Position numbers and translations under genes: made by a program
The notes under the pieces: model-generated
Database searches by the model: none
What the model was told of the DNA's origin: nothing
The model's input: the letters and a program-made list of their open reading frames with translations, nothing else
Assembly (NCBI GenBank): GCA_016744485.1
Contig: JADGEG010000068.1
Coordinates: 1-9,592 of the forward strand
Origin: Arcobacter sp.
Lineage (GTDB): Bacteria > Campylobacterota > Campylobacteria > Campylobacterales > Arcobacteraceae
Length of the DNA stretch: 9,592 nucleotides
Direction: 5' to 3'
In this document: one piece after another, positions 1 through 6,690 of the stretch
Position numbering within the stretch: position 1 is the stretch's first letter
Layout: every line of letters starts with the position of its first letter

Positions 1-1
1 A

Positions 2-166
2 ACACCTTATGTCTATCTTGCTCATTATGATTTAATAATTTGTAAAGAAGGTCAAAAATTATTAAAAATAAATAATATTCCCATCGATTTATTAAGGGTG
101 TCTGTGGGTACTGAAAATATTGATGATATTATTAGTGAATTTAAAAGAATAGAAAAATTACTTTAG
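2..166 (+). CDS. C-terminal end of a PLP-dependent Cys/Met-metabolism family enzyme (5' partial)
   Basis: Only the last 54 codons are present; the frame enters from the left edge and ends at TAG 164-166. The end of the protein reads LLRVSVGTENIDDIISEF followed by a short basic/acidic helix. This resembles the C-terminal signature of the Cys/Met-metabolism PLP enzymes (cystathionine gamma-synthase, cystathionine beta-lyase, O-acetylhomoserine sulfhydrylase), where (I/L)R(L/V)SVG.E...DLI is the usual ending. These enzymes use pyridoxal phosphate for transsulfuration or direct sulfhydrylation in methionine and cysteine synthesis. The catalytic lysine and cofactor-binding region lie outside the window, so the member cannot be named. 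The gene converges on rsmE with an 88-base gap. The call rests on one motif and is moderate. Confidence 0.55.
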   Translation, partial: TPYVYLAHYDLIICKEGQKLLKINNIPIDLLRVSVGTENIDDIISEFKRIEKLL

Positions 167-254
167 ATATAAAATAAAACTTATTTATTTTTTACTACAC
201 AACTTAATTTATATGTTTTTCTTTTTATTTAATTCTTTTATATATTATTATGAT

Positions 255-926
255 TTATAGTAATATTTTAGAACTTGCACATACAATAGCAGTTTTTGAT
301 TTTAATATTAAATTTGTTTCAAACCCAAGAACTTGGGAATTTTTAAAAATATTTTTTTCATTTGAGGAAAAACCACCCTCGCAACCAATAAGCAAGGTTT
401 TTATTTCATCTTTTTTATCATCAATATTATTTTTAGAAAAATCAAGAATATAAGTATTTTCATTTATTTCTAAAAATTCTTCTAAAGATTTACATATTTC
501 TAATGTAATGATATTTGATCTTCCGCACTGAATAGATGAGTTAATTAATATTTTATTTAGTTTTTCAAGGTTTATTTTAAAATTATGTTGTGAATATTGA
601 CAATAAATAAAAGTAATTTTATCAACACCTAGTTCATTTAAAGATGCAATAGATTTTTCGATTATTTTTGGATCAATAATGCACCAAGCAAGATGTAATT
701 TTTTTTTATTTTTGCATATAAGCTTTTTTGAATTTTTCAAACTAAGAATTGAAGAGTTTTTACTTATTTTAATAAATTCATACAAATAAATGTAATCATC
801 AACTAAGTTTCTAAAATATACTTCATCTTTTATTTTATGACGTCTTACTTTGATTAGATGTTTATGAGTATCAAGGCTTATTTCTAAGCTTTGTTTTCCT
901 GCAAGTTTTGAGTATGAAAATTGCAA
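255..926 (-). CDS. rsmE: 16S rRNA (uracil-1498-N3)-methyltransferase RsmE
   Basis: The product is an SPOUT-class (trefoil-knot) methyltransferase that uses S-adenosylmethionine to methylate N3 of U1498 in 16S rRNA of the assembled 30S subunit. At 223 residues it is slightly short for the family (about 240). Residues 1-70 are the PUA-like N-terminal domain, with the HL(I)xVRR segment near 23-29. The knot domain carries QCGR at 133-136, matching the family EQ(C/S)GR element, and IGCEGGF at 180-186, matching IGPEGGF at the SAM site. Residues 206-219 (LILKSKTAIV) match the usual LR(T/S)ETA region, here with Lys in place of Glu. The start is TTG at 926, directly after the TAA (927-929) of the upstream membrane-protein gene. 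There is no evident Shine-Dalgarno, so translation is probably coupled. The start fits the family N-terminus (MxFxY...). It is probably co-transcribed with that gene. Confidence 0.9.
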   Translation of the reverse strand: MQFSYSKLAGKQSLEISLDTHKHLIKVRRHKIKDEVYFRNLVDDYIYLYEFIKISKNSSILSLKNSKKLICKNKKKLHLAWCIIDPKIIEKSIASLNELGVDKITFIYCQYSQHNFKINLEKLNKILINSSIQCGRSNIITLEICKSLEEFLEINENTYILDFSKNNIDDKKDEIKTLLIGCEGGFSSNEKNIFKNSQVLGFETNLILKSKTAIVCASSKILL

Positions 927-1331
927 TTAGAATATTTTAGCAATAATATACATAGAAATTAAAACAGATATTTCTATAATATAAATTTTTTTAGCATATA
1001 TATAAAATTTTTTTTGAAGTGCTATATCATGACTTTTTATAACTCTCATTTTTTTATATCTTTTAATTTCAATTACTAGTAGAAAAATTGCGACAGGAAT
1101 CATCAATATTACTGTATAGCTGATATCATGGGTATATGCTGAAACAATCATACCTGTATAAATCACAATTGCATTACTTAGATGATAAAGTGGTGTCATA
1201 AATTTTAATCTTTTTGCTAGTTTTATAAAATCTTTTATGCTTAATACACAATATAAATTAAATATCATAATAGCTAAAAATAAAAACAACATATAGACAT
1301 GGGTTAAAATAGCATCATTCATTAAGTTCAT
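927..1331 (-). CDS. Conserved-looking small integral membrane protein, function unknown
   Basis: This 134-residue protein has four likely transmembrane helices, at about residues 10-31, 46-66, 72-88 and 115-133. A strongly basic loop (about 89-110, rich in Lys and Arg) lies between helices 3 and 4 and should be cytoplasmic by the positive-inside rule. There is no signal peptide distinct from helix 1, and I recognise no catalytic motif. ATG at 1331 follows a weak GA-rich ribosome site; an in-frame ATG at codon 4 is an alternative start. The gene ends in TAA immediately before the TTG start of rsmE, with zero bases between, so the two form a tightly coupled pair transcribed from the divergent region shared with moeA. 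My impression is that similar small membrane proteins sit next to rsmE in other Campylobacterota, but this was not checked. No function is claimed. Confidence 0.8.
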   Translation of the reverse strand: MNLMNDAILTHVYMLFLFLAIMIFNLYCVLSIKDFIKLAKRLKFMTPLYHLSNAIVIYTGMIVSAYTHDISYTVILMIPVAIFLLVIEIKRYKKMRVIKSHDIALQKKFYIYAKKIYIIEISVLISMYIIAKIF

Positions 1332-1359
1332 ATTATCTCATTTTTAAATTTTTTTGGCT

Positions 1360-1365
1360 ATTATA
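1360..1365 (-). promoter_or_regulatory. -10 box of the membrane protein / rsmE transcription unit
   Basis: Read on the minus strand this is a perfect TATAAT, about 28 bases upstream of the ATG at 1331, which gives a predicted leader of roughly 20 bases. The upstream sequence is AT-rich with no clear -35, as is normal for sigma-70 promoters in Campylobacterota. It sits only 2 bases from the opposing moeA -10 candidate. Confidence 0.6.
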
Positions 1366-1367
1366 TC

Positions 1368-1373
1368 TAAAAT
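1368..1373 (+). promoter_or_regulatory. Candidate -10 box of moeA
   Basis: TAAAAT lies about 30 bases upstream of the moeA TTG start, placing initiation near 1380 with a leader of about 22 bases. It is a one-mismatch box in AT-rich DNA, so it is weaker evidence than the divergent TATAAT beside it. Confidence 0.35.
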
Positions 1374-1390
1374 TATCTGTATTTTAAAAA

Positions 1391-1396
1391 AAGGAA
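1391..1396 (+). promoter_or_regulatory. Ribosome binding site that selects the TTG start of moeA
   Basis: AAGGAA lies 6 bases before TTG 1403. The first in-frame ATG (1418) has no purine-rich site at a usable distance, so the TTG start is preferred. Confidence 0.7.
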
Positions 1397-1402
1397 CTAA
1401 TA

Positions 1403-2620
1403 TTGAATATAAATCCGATGCAAGCAATAGATATTATAATAAAATCTATTCAAAAAAACGGTTTTGAAATTATTCCTATTGAAAATGCCATCAATCGTAT
1501 TATAGCAAAAGATGTATATGCTAAATACTGCTTGCCAAGGTTTAATAATTCTGCTATGGATGGTTATGCTATTAGTTTTGATGATAAAGAACATAGCTTA
1601 GATATTATTGATACTATATATGCAGGAGATGATAATCATACTGTACTAAAAGCAAAAACTTGTATAAAAATTATGACAGGTGCAAAGATTCCTGTTAATG
1701 CTAATTGTATTATTCCTAAAGAAGATGTACAGCTTATTAATAATGCAATTACGATTCAAACTAATATAAAGATAAATCAACATATTAGGTTTTCTAGTGA
1801 AGATATTAAAACTAATTCTTTACTTATAAATAAAGATGAGGAAATTAATTTTGCAAAAATCACACTTCTTGCAAGTCAAGGAATATCACATATAACAGTA
1901 TATAAAAAACCAAATATACTTGTTTTTTCTAGTGGAAATGAATTAAAACCTCATTATAAAAATATACAAGATCATCAAATTTACAACTCAAATACTCCGA
2001 CATTAATAGCAAGATGTAAAGAATTAGCTTGTAATGTGAGTTTTATAGGTCAAGTAGATGATGATATAGACTCAATTAAAAACTCCATTAAGAATGCACT
2101 TGATGCTGATTTAATTATTACTTCTGGTGGGGTATCTGTTGGAGATGCTGATTTTACTAAAGAAGCATTTAAACAGTTAGGTTTTGAAACATTATTTGAT
2201 GGAATTATGATTAAACCTGGGAAACCTACAGTATTTGGAAAAATTGGTAAAACTTTTATTTTAAATCTTCCAGGAAACCCTTTGGCATCTTCACTAATAT
2301 TTGAATTATTTGGTAAAATTATTATTCAAAAATTATTAGGATCAAAAAATATTTATCCAAATTTTATACAAACAAAATTAAAAAATAATTTAAAAAATAA
2401 AAAAGGAAAAATGACAATAATTCCTGGGTATTTTGATGGAACTTGTTTTGAAGTAAGTGAAAAAAGAAATCCAGGAATGGTATCAACTCTTAGTACTGCT
2501 AATAGCATAATGATTCTTGATGAAAATGTACAATATTTAAAAAATAAACAAGATATAAAAATTTTACCAATTAATTGGAACTTCTTTACTCAAAAGCAAA
2601 AAGATTTTTTAACATACTAA
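1403..2620 (+). CDS. moeA: Molybdopterin molybdenumtransferase MoeA
   Basis: MoeA inserts molybdate into adenylated molybdopterin (delivered by MogA/MoaB-type proteins) in the last steps of molybdenum-cofactor synthesis in the cytoplasm. The 405-residue length is typical. Family motifs occur in order: NSAMDGYA at 49-56, KIMTGAKIP at 89-97 followed by the acidic PKED at 105-108, VFSSGNEL at 174-181, IYNSNTPTL at 193-201, SGGVSVGDADF at 241-251, KPGKPTVFGK at 271-280 and NLPGNPLAS at 288-296. Domain IV follows to the C-terminus. The conserved Asp of SAMDGY and the GGVSVGDAD loop, which form the active site in the family, are both intact. Translation starts at TTG behind a good AAGGAA. Campylobacterota often carry more than one moeA paralogue, so the gene number is not assigned. 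The transporter gene downstream is 40 bases away in the same direction and may be co-transcribed. Confidence 0.95.
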   Translation: MNINPMQAIDIIIKSIQKNGFEIIPIENAINRIIAKDVYAKYCLPRFNNSAMDGYAISFDDKEHSLDIIDTIYAGDDNHTVLKAKTCIKIMTGAKIPVNANCIIPKEDVQLINNAITIQTNIKINQHIRFSSEDIKTNSLLINKDEEINFAKITLLASQGISHITVYKKPNILVFSSGNELKPHYKNIQDHQIYNSNTPTLIARCKELACNVSFIGQVDDDIDSIKNSIKNALDADLIITSGGVSVGDADFTKEAFKQLGFETLFDGIMIKPGKPTVFGKIGKTFILNLPGNPLASSLIFELFGKIIIQKLLGSKNIYPNFIQTKLKNNLKNKKGKMTIIPGYFDGTCFEVSEKRNPGMVSTLSTANSIMILDENVQYLKNKQDIKILPINWNFFTQKQKDFLTY

Positions 2621-2655
2621 TAAAGCTTAATGAATTTTGAATTTCAATTAAAAAA

Positions 2656-2661
2656 TAAGGA
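2656..2661 (+). promoter_or_regulatory. Ribosome binding site favouring the second ATG of the YhhQ-type gene
   Basis: TAAGGA touches the first ATG (2661) but is spaced 5 bases from the second in-frame ATG at 2667. Initiation at 2667 is therefore more likely, removing two residues from the N-terminus. Confidence 0.6.
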
Positions 2662-3212
2662 TGAAAATGTTAAAACAAACTAGAAATATATATGCAGTAA
2701 TATTTGCCGCATTAATAGTTGTCGCAAACTATACAGTACAATTTTCTATAAATGAATGGCTTACATATGGGGCATTAATTTTTCCATTTACTTTTTTAGT
2801 AACAGATATATTAAGTGAAAAATATTCACAAGAAGAAGTTTTAAATGTAGTTAGATTAGGTATAATTATTGCTATTATACCTACAATTGTTATTGCTGAT
2901 TGGAGAATAGCTTTTGCTTCAATTATTACTTTTTATCTTATTCAGCAATTAGATGTTAGAATTTTTTACTACTTAAAAAGAAAATATCAAAATCTTTGGT
3001 GGTTAAGAAATAATGCAAGTACTATGATTTCTCAATTTTTTGATACTTCAATATTTTTTATTCTAGCTTTTTCTTTTGTTATGCCTTTTGATGTAATTGT
3101 AAAACTAATAATTGGTGATTATATTATAAAGTTAATTTTTGCTCTTTTAGATACTCCTATATTTTATTTAATAGCTATAAAGCTAAAGCATATTACTTTT
3201 AGAAAGATTTAA
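2661..3212 (+). CDS. YhhQ/VUT-family queuosine precursor transporter
   Basis: This is an inner-membrane protein of the DUF165/YhhQ family. E. coli YhhQ takes up the queuosine precursors preQ0 and preQ1 for the wobble modification of tRNAs. Six hydrophobic segments lie at about residues 10-28, 35-50, 62-79, 82-96, 128-147 and 152-174. Family hallmarks are the segment FPFTFLVTDILSEKY (41-55), QQLDVRIFYYLKRK (95-108) and WLRNNASTMISQFFDTSIFF (114-133), which matches the family pattern W-L-R-N-N..S..(S)Q..D(T/S)..F. At 183 residues, or 181 if the ATG at 2667 is used, it is shorter than E. coli YhhQ (about 220), mainly at the ends. There is no queuosine gene or preQ1 riboswitch beside it; the 40-base gap after moeA is too short and shows no such fold. 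The family call is strong, and the substrate is inferred from the family. Confidence 0.85.
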   Translation: MKMLKQTRNIYAVIFAALIVVANYTVQFSINEWLTYGALIFPFTFLVTDILSEKYSQEEVLNVVRLGIIIAIIPTIVIADWRIAFASIITFYLIQQLDVRIFYYLKRKYQNLWWLRNNASTMISQFFDTSIFFILAFSFVMPFDVIVKLIIGDYIIKLIFALLDTPIFYLIAIKLKHITFRKI

Positions 3213-3252
3213 CTTGTACAATTTATAGTATTTAAACTCTTTATAAAAGTAT

Positions 3253-3261
3253 TGATATAAT
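3253..3261 (+). promoter_or_regulatory. Extended -10 promoter of fabG
   Basis: TGATATAAT is a perfect extended -10 (TGnTATAAT), 29 bases before the fabG ATG. The predicted start near 3268 gives a leader of about 22 bases containing AAAAAGG at the ribosome-binding position. The 78-base gap upstream supports a separate transcription start after the YhhQ-type gene. Confidence 0.65.
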
Positions 3262-3290
3262 AAAATAAATTTTAAATAAAAAGGTAAAAT

Positions 3291-4034
3291 ATGAAATTTA
3301 GTGGTTCAAATGTGTTAATAACAGGAGCAAGTAGAGGAATAGGTAAAGAAATTGCTAAAACATTAGCAAATTTTGGATTAAAAGTATGGATAAATTATCG
3401 AAATGGTATAGATGCGGCCGAGCTTGTAAAAGAAGAAATTGAAAAAAATGGTGGAAGTGCTGCAATAATTAAAGCAGATGTTACAAGTGAAAAAGAATTT
3501 AATGAAGCCATTAAAACAATCGTAGATTCAGATGGACAATTTTCGTATTTAGTTAATAATGCAGGAATTACAAAAGATAAATTATCATTAAGAATGAGTA
3601 TGGAAGATTTTACTAGTGTTCTAAATACAAATTTAACTTCTACTTTTATTGGCTGTAAAGCAGCTTTAAAAGTAATGCGTAAACAAAGATTTGGCTCTAT
3701 TGTAAATATTTCATCAATTGTAGGAGAAATGGGAAATCCTGGTCAAGTAAATTATGCAGCTTCAAAAGGTGGAGTTAATGCTATGACAAAATCTTTTGCA
3801 AAAGAAGCAGCTTCACGAGGTATACGGTATAATGCTGTAACTCCTGGTTTTATACAAACACAAATGACAGATGAATTAAATAGTAATATAAAAGAAGAAT
3901 ATGAAAAAAATATTCCCCTTTTAAGATTTGGACAATCCAGTGAAGTTGCCAATGCAGTTGCTTTTTTATTAAGTGATTATTCTTCATACATTACAGGTGA
4001 AATTCTAAAAGTAAATGGTGGATTATATGTATAA
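3291..4034 (+). CDS. fabG: 3-oxoacyl-[acyl-carrier-protein] reductase FabG
   Basis: FabG is the NADPH-dependent short-chain dehydrogenase/reductase that reduces 3-oxoacyl-ACP to 3-hydroxyacyl-ACP in each cycle of type II fatty-acid synthesis. The 247-residue length matches the family. The nucleotide-binding loop TGASRGIG is at 11-18 and NNAG at 89-92. The catalytic tetrad is Asn114 (in NTNLTS), Ser142 (NISSIVG), Tyr155 and Lys159 (NYAASKGG), with PGFIQT at 185-190 after the active site. The C-terminal ITGEILKVNGG matches the usual end of FabG. SDR enzymes are numerous, but linkage to acpP, fabF and accA fixes the assignment. It starts at ATG with AAAAAGG 6 bases upstream. It has its own extended -10 promoter, and an inverted repeat begins at its stop codon. 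Confidence 0.95.
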   Translation: MKFSGSNVLITGASRGIGKEIAKTLANFGLKVWINYRNGIDAAELVKEEIEKNGGSAAIIKADVTSEKEFNEAIKTIVDSDGQFSYLVNNAGITKDKLSLRMSMEDFTSVLNTNLTSTFIGCKAALKVMRKQRFGSIVNISSIVGEMGNPGQVNYAASKGGVNAMTKSFAKEAASRGIRYNAVTPGFIQTQMTDELNSNIKEEYEKNIPLLRFGQSSEVANAVAFLLSDYSSYITGEILKVNGGLYV

Positions 4035-4052
4035 AAGATTTTTAAATCTTTT
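4033..4052. repeat. Perfect inverted repeat at the fabG-acpP junction, possible weak terminator
   Basis: AAAAGATTT and its exact complement AAATCTTTT are separated by TT, making a 9-bp inverted repeat that overlaps the fabG stop codon and runs into a short T tract. The stem has only one G:C pair, so as RNA it would be weak. It lies directly upstream of the acpP extended -10, so partial termination or a protein-binding site is equally possible. Confidence 0.4.
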
Positions 4053-4054
4053 TG

Positions 4055-4063
4055 TGTTATAAT
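4055..4063 (+). promoter_or_regulatory. Extended -10 promoter of acpP
   Basis: TGTTATAAT is a perfect extended -10 hexamer with the TGn element, 28 bases before the acpP ATG. The predicted start near 4070 leaves a leader of about 22 bases with AAGGA at 4081-4085. Together with the terminator after acpP, it makes acpP a potential single-gene transcript, consistent with its need for very high expression. Confidence 0.7.
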
Positions 4064-4091
4064 TTCACGACAATTTTAAAAAGGACAAAAT

Positions 4092-4322
4092 ATGGCAATG
4101 GTAGACGATGTAAAAGAAGTAGTTATTGAGCAGTTAGATTGTAACCCAGCTGAGGTTAAAGAAGATTCTAAGTTTATTGAGGACTTAGGTGCAGATTCTT
4201 TGGATGTGGTTGAATTAGTTATGGCATTGGAAGAAAAATTTGATATTGAAATTTCTGATGAAGATGCTGAGGGAATATTAACAGTAAACGATGCTATTAA
4301 ATACATCGAAAATAATGCATAG
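4092..4322 (+). CDS. acpP: Acyl carrier protein AcpP
   Basis: AcpP is the small acidic four-helix carrier that holds acyl intermediates as thioesters on a 4'-phosphopantetheine arm during fatty-acid synthesis. The 76 residues match the standard length. The attachment motif GADSLD is at 33-38, with Ser36 as the modified residue, followed by the acidic recognition helix ([12 protein letters not shown], 39-50). The protein is strongly acidic throughout. ATG follows AAGGA with a 6-base spacer. It lies between its partners fabG and fabF, but has its own extended -10 promoter on one side and a strong hairpin terminator on the other. Confidence 0.98.
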   Translation: MAMVDDVKEVVIEQLDCNPAEVKEDSKFIEDLGADSLDVVELVMALEEKFDIEISDEDAEGILTVNDAIKYIENNA

Positions 4323-4337
4323 ATTTGTGTTGTTTTT

Positions 4338-4366
4338 ATAAAAAGTTAGCCAAGCTAACTTTTTAT
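4338..4366 (+). terminator. Rho-independent terminator after acpP
   Basis: A perfect 13-bp inverted repeat closes a 3-base loop. The core is GTTAGC, CAA, GCTAAC, flanked by an A tract on the left and a T tract on the right, starting 16 bases after the acpP stop. The GC-containing core stands out in otherwise AT-only intergenic sequence. The A/T flanks are symmetric, so it could also act on the opposite strand. Confidence 0.85.
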
Positions 4367-4374
4367 TTATATTG

Positions 4375-4408
4375 TTGAAATTTTAATATAAAATTTGAAT
4401 AATATAAA
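4375..4408 (+). promoter_or_regulatory. Probable fabF-accA promoter region (poorly resolved)
   Basis: A strong terminator lies upstream, so fabF needs its own promoter within about 60 bases. The region has TTGAAA at 4375-4380 and several AT-only -10 candidates (TAATAT 4400-4405, TATAAA 4403-4408, TATAAA 4387-4392). None has the ideal spacing, so the exact element is undecided. The fabF ribosome site GGAG is at 4417-4420. Confidence 0.35.
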
Positions 4409-4425
4409 TATATATTGGAGAATAA

Positions 4426-5682
4426 ATGAAAAGAGTTGTAATTACTGGATTGGGTACTATTAATGCAATAGGAAACAATGTTGAAGATTCATTTAAAGCT
4501 GTAATTGCAGGTGATTGTGGAATTGATAAAATAACATTATTTAATATAGAAGAATTTCCTGTTAAAATAGCAGCAGAAGTAAAAAATTTTGATCCAACAA
4601 CAGTTATGGATAAAAAAGAAGTAAAAAAAGCTGATAGATTTATTCAATTAGGACTTAAAGCTTCTTATGAAGCCATGAGTGATGCTAACTTAATCACAAA
4701 TAATAATAGAGTTGATTCTTCAATAGCTGATGATTTTGCTGTTGTTTCAGCTTCTGGAATAGGTGGCTTAGGAACAATTCAAAAAAATTCTGTTGTTTGT
4801 GATAAAAGAGGTCCACGAAAAATATCTCCATTTTTCATACCTTCTTCATTGGTAAATATGTTAGGTGGTTTTGTATCAATCGCTCATGGTTTAAAAGGTC
4901 CTAGCTTATCTTGTGTAACTGCTTGTGCAGCATCAACTCATGCTTTAGCAGAAGCTGCTAAGCTTATAATGTTAGATACAGCTAGTAAAGTATTGGTAAT
5001 AGGTGCAGAAAGTGCTATTTGTGAAGCAGGTGTGGGTGGTTTTGCTGCTATGAAAGCATTGTCAACAAATAATGATAATCCTAAAAAATCATCAAGACCT
5101 TTTGATACCAATAGAGATGGTTTTGTTATGGGTGAAGGTGCTGGTGCTTTAGTGGTTGAGGATTTAGAAGAAGCAAAAAAAAGAGGTGCAAAAATTTATG
5201 CAGAAATCATAGGTTTTGGAGAAAGTAGTGATGCTAATCATATTACTGCTCCTGTTGTTGATGGACCTTTACGAGCTATGAAGGCTGCTTTTAAAATGGC
5301 AAAAAAAATAAATGGTAAAACTCCTAAAATTGATTATGTTAATGCACATGGAACATCTACTCCTGTAGGAGATAAAAATGAAACGACAGCTATAAAAGAA
5401 TTGTTTAATGGTGCAAGCAACTGTCCTCCTATTTCCTCAACTAAAGGACAAATAGGACATTGTTTAGGAGCAGCTGGTGCAATTGAAGCAATATTTACAA
5501 TAAAAGCACTAAATGAAAATATTCTACCTCCTACTATTAACATAGAAAAACAAGATCCCTTATGTGATTTAGATTATGTAGCTAATACATCAAGAAAAAA
5601 AGAATTAAATACAGTTATGAGTAATAATTTTGGTTTTGGTGGAACAAATGGTTCAATTATTTTTACAAAATACAAGGATTAA
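4426..5682 (+). CDS. fabF: 3-oxoacyl-[acyl-carrier-protein] synthase II FabF
   Basis: FabF (KAS II) is the elongating condensing enzyme. It accepts an acyl group from ACP on its active-site cysteine and condenses it with malonyl-ACP, releasing CO2. The 418-residue length is normal (about 410-420). The Cys-His-His triad is complete: Cys167 in TACAAS, His308 in NAHGTSTPVGD and His345 in IGHCLGAAG, with the conserved Lys340 in STKGQ. RPFDTNRDGFVMGEGAG (224-240) and NFGFGGTN (401-408) are further thiolase-fold signatures of the KAS I/II group. An intact NAHGTSTPVGD and linkage to acpP favour FabF over a polyketide KS. ATG starts behind GGAG. The gap to accA is only 18 bases, so they are very likely one operon. 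Confidence 0.97.
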   Translation: MKRVVITGLGTINAIGNNVEDSFKAVIAGDCGIDKITLFNIEEFPVKIAAEVKNFDPTTVMDKKEVKKADRFIQLGLKASYEAMSDANLITNNNRVDSSIADDFAVVSASGIGGLGTIQKNSVVCDKRGPRKISPFFIPSSLVNMLGGFVSIAHGLKGPSLSCVTACAASTHALAEAAKLIMLDTASKVLVIGAESAICEAGVGGFAAMKALSTNNDNPKKSSRPFDTNRDGFVMGEGAGALVVEDLEEAKKRGAKIYAEIIGFGESSDANHITAPVVDGPLRAMKAAFKMAKKINGKTPKIDYVNAHGTSTPVGDKNETTAIKELFNGASNCPPISSTKGQIGHCLGAAGAIEAIFTIKALNENILPPTINIEKQDPLCDLDYVANTSRKKELNTVMSNNFGFGGTNGSIIFTKYKD

Positions 5683-5700
5683 GATTATAAAGGAACTACT

Positions 5701-6639
5701 TTGGCAACTTATTTAGATTTTGAAAATAAAATAAAAAAAATAGAAGAAGATATTGCAGGAGCAAAAAATAAATATGATGATCATGCTGTTGAAATTTTAG
5801 AAAAAAAACTTCAAAAAGAAGTTGAAAAAACTTATAAAAATTTAAGTGATTATCAAAAGCTTCAGTTAGCTAGACACCCAGATAGACCTTATGCTTTAGA
5901 CTATATAAAAGAATTATTGACTAATTCTTATGAAATTCATGGGGATAGACATTTTGGAGATGATAGTGCCATTGTTTGTTATTTAGGTTATATTGGTGAT
6001 GAAAAAGTTATGCTTATTGCTGAACAAAAAGGTAGAGGTACAAAAAATAAACTAAAAAGAAATTTTGGAATGCCAAATCCTGAGGGGTATAGAAAAGCAC
6101 TAAGAGCAGCTCAAATGGCAGAAAAATTTAATATTCCTATTTTAATGCTAGTAGATACTCCAGGTGCTTACCCTGGCATTGGAGCTGAAGAGAGAAACCA
6201 ATCAGAAGCTATTGCTAAAAATTTATATGAATTTTCTAATTTAACAACTCCAACTATTTCAATAGTAATCGGTGAGGGTGGTTCTGGAGGAGCTTTAGCT
6301 ATTTCTATTGCTGATAAATTAGCAATGATGAGATATTCTATTTATGCAGTTATATCACCTGAGGGATGCTCAGCTATTTTATGGAGTGATTCTTCAAAAG
6401 CTGAAACAGCTGCAAATGCTTTAAAAATTACATCTGATTCCTTAAAAGAGTTAAAACTTATTGATGATATTATTGATGAACCTTTAATAGGAGCTCACAG
6501 GCAAAAAGAAAAAGCTATTCAAGCACTTGGTGAGTATTTTTTAAAGACATTAAAAGAATTAAAAAAACTAACACCAGCTCAAAGATATCAAATGAAATAC
6601 GAAAAAATTATTAATTTAGGTGAGTATTCGCAAGATTAA
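5701..6639 (+). CDS. accA: Acetyl-CoA carboxylase carboxyltransferase subunit alpha AccA
   Basis: AccA pairs with AccD to transfer the carboxyl group from carboxybiotin on AccB to acetyl-CoA, making malonyl-CoA, the committed step of fatty-acid synthesis. The 312-residue length is typical. An N-terminal helical region (1-50) is followed by [14 protein letters not shown] (56-69) and GDRHFGDD (81-88). The crotonase-like core has [16 protein letters not shown] (120-135), [20 protein letters not shown] (152-171), [11 protein letters not shown] (191-201) and [14 protein letters not shown] (215-228). The glycine-rich loops that form the oxyanion and CoA site are intact. Translation begins at TTG, 5 bases after AAAGGAA (5689-5695), and the MATYLDFE N-terminus fits the family. 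It lies 18 bases after fabF in the same operon. accD is not in the window. Confidence 0.96.
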   Translation: MATYLDFENKIKKIEEDIAGAKNKYDDHAVEILEKKLQKEVEKTYKNLSDYQKLQLARHPDRPYALDYIKELLTNSYEIHGDRHFGDDSAIVCYLGYIGDEKVMLIAEQKGRGTKNKLKRNFGMPNPEGYRKALRAAQMAEKFNIPILMLVDTPGAYPGIGAEERNQSEAIAKNLYEFSNLTTPTISIVIGEGGSGGALAISIADKLAMMRYSIYAVISPEGCSAILWSDSSKAETAANALKITSDSLKELKLIDDIIDEPLIGAHRQKEKAIQALGEYFLKTLKELKKLTPAQRYQMKYEKIINLGEYSQD

Positions 6640-6690
6640 AATACTATTATTTTTGTAAATCAAATAAATTAAATTTTTATGTATTCTAAA

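Noticed and set aside
172..192. A/T-only inverted repeat AAATAA..TTATTT followed by T residues, after the partial PLP-enzyme gene.
   Set aside because: The stem is 6 bp with no G:C pair; such repeats arise by chance in DNA this AT-rich. It may still aid termination but cannot be called.
250..453. Plus-strand open frame of 67 codons opposite rsmE.
   Set aside because: It lies wholly antisense to the conserved C-terminus of RsmE and has no ribosome site.
1397..1594. Minus-strand open frame opposite the start of moeA.
   Set aside because: Antisense to the conserved MoeA N-terminal motifs; low-complexity Ile/Phe/Asn composition typical of shadows.
2621..2660. Possible preQ1 riboswitch before the YhhQ-type transporter.
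   Set aside because: Only 40 bases separate it from moeA, nearly all A/T, with no C-rich loop or pseudoknot pairing.
3752..3952. Minus-strand open frame opposite fabG.
   Set aside because: Covers the FabG catalytic region on the other strand; no start signal.
4076..4306. Minus-strand open frame of 76 codons opposite acpP.
   Set aside because: Ser-rich product is the mirror of the acidic acpP codons; acpP is certain.
5334..5543. Minus-strand open frame opposite fabF.
   Set aside because: Mirror of the conserved NAHGT and GHCLGAAG region of FabF.
6640..6690. Bidirectional terminator between convergent accA and the HIT gene.
   Set aside because: The 51 bases are almost all A/T with no GC-containing dyad; no hairpin could be supported.
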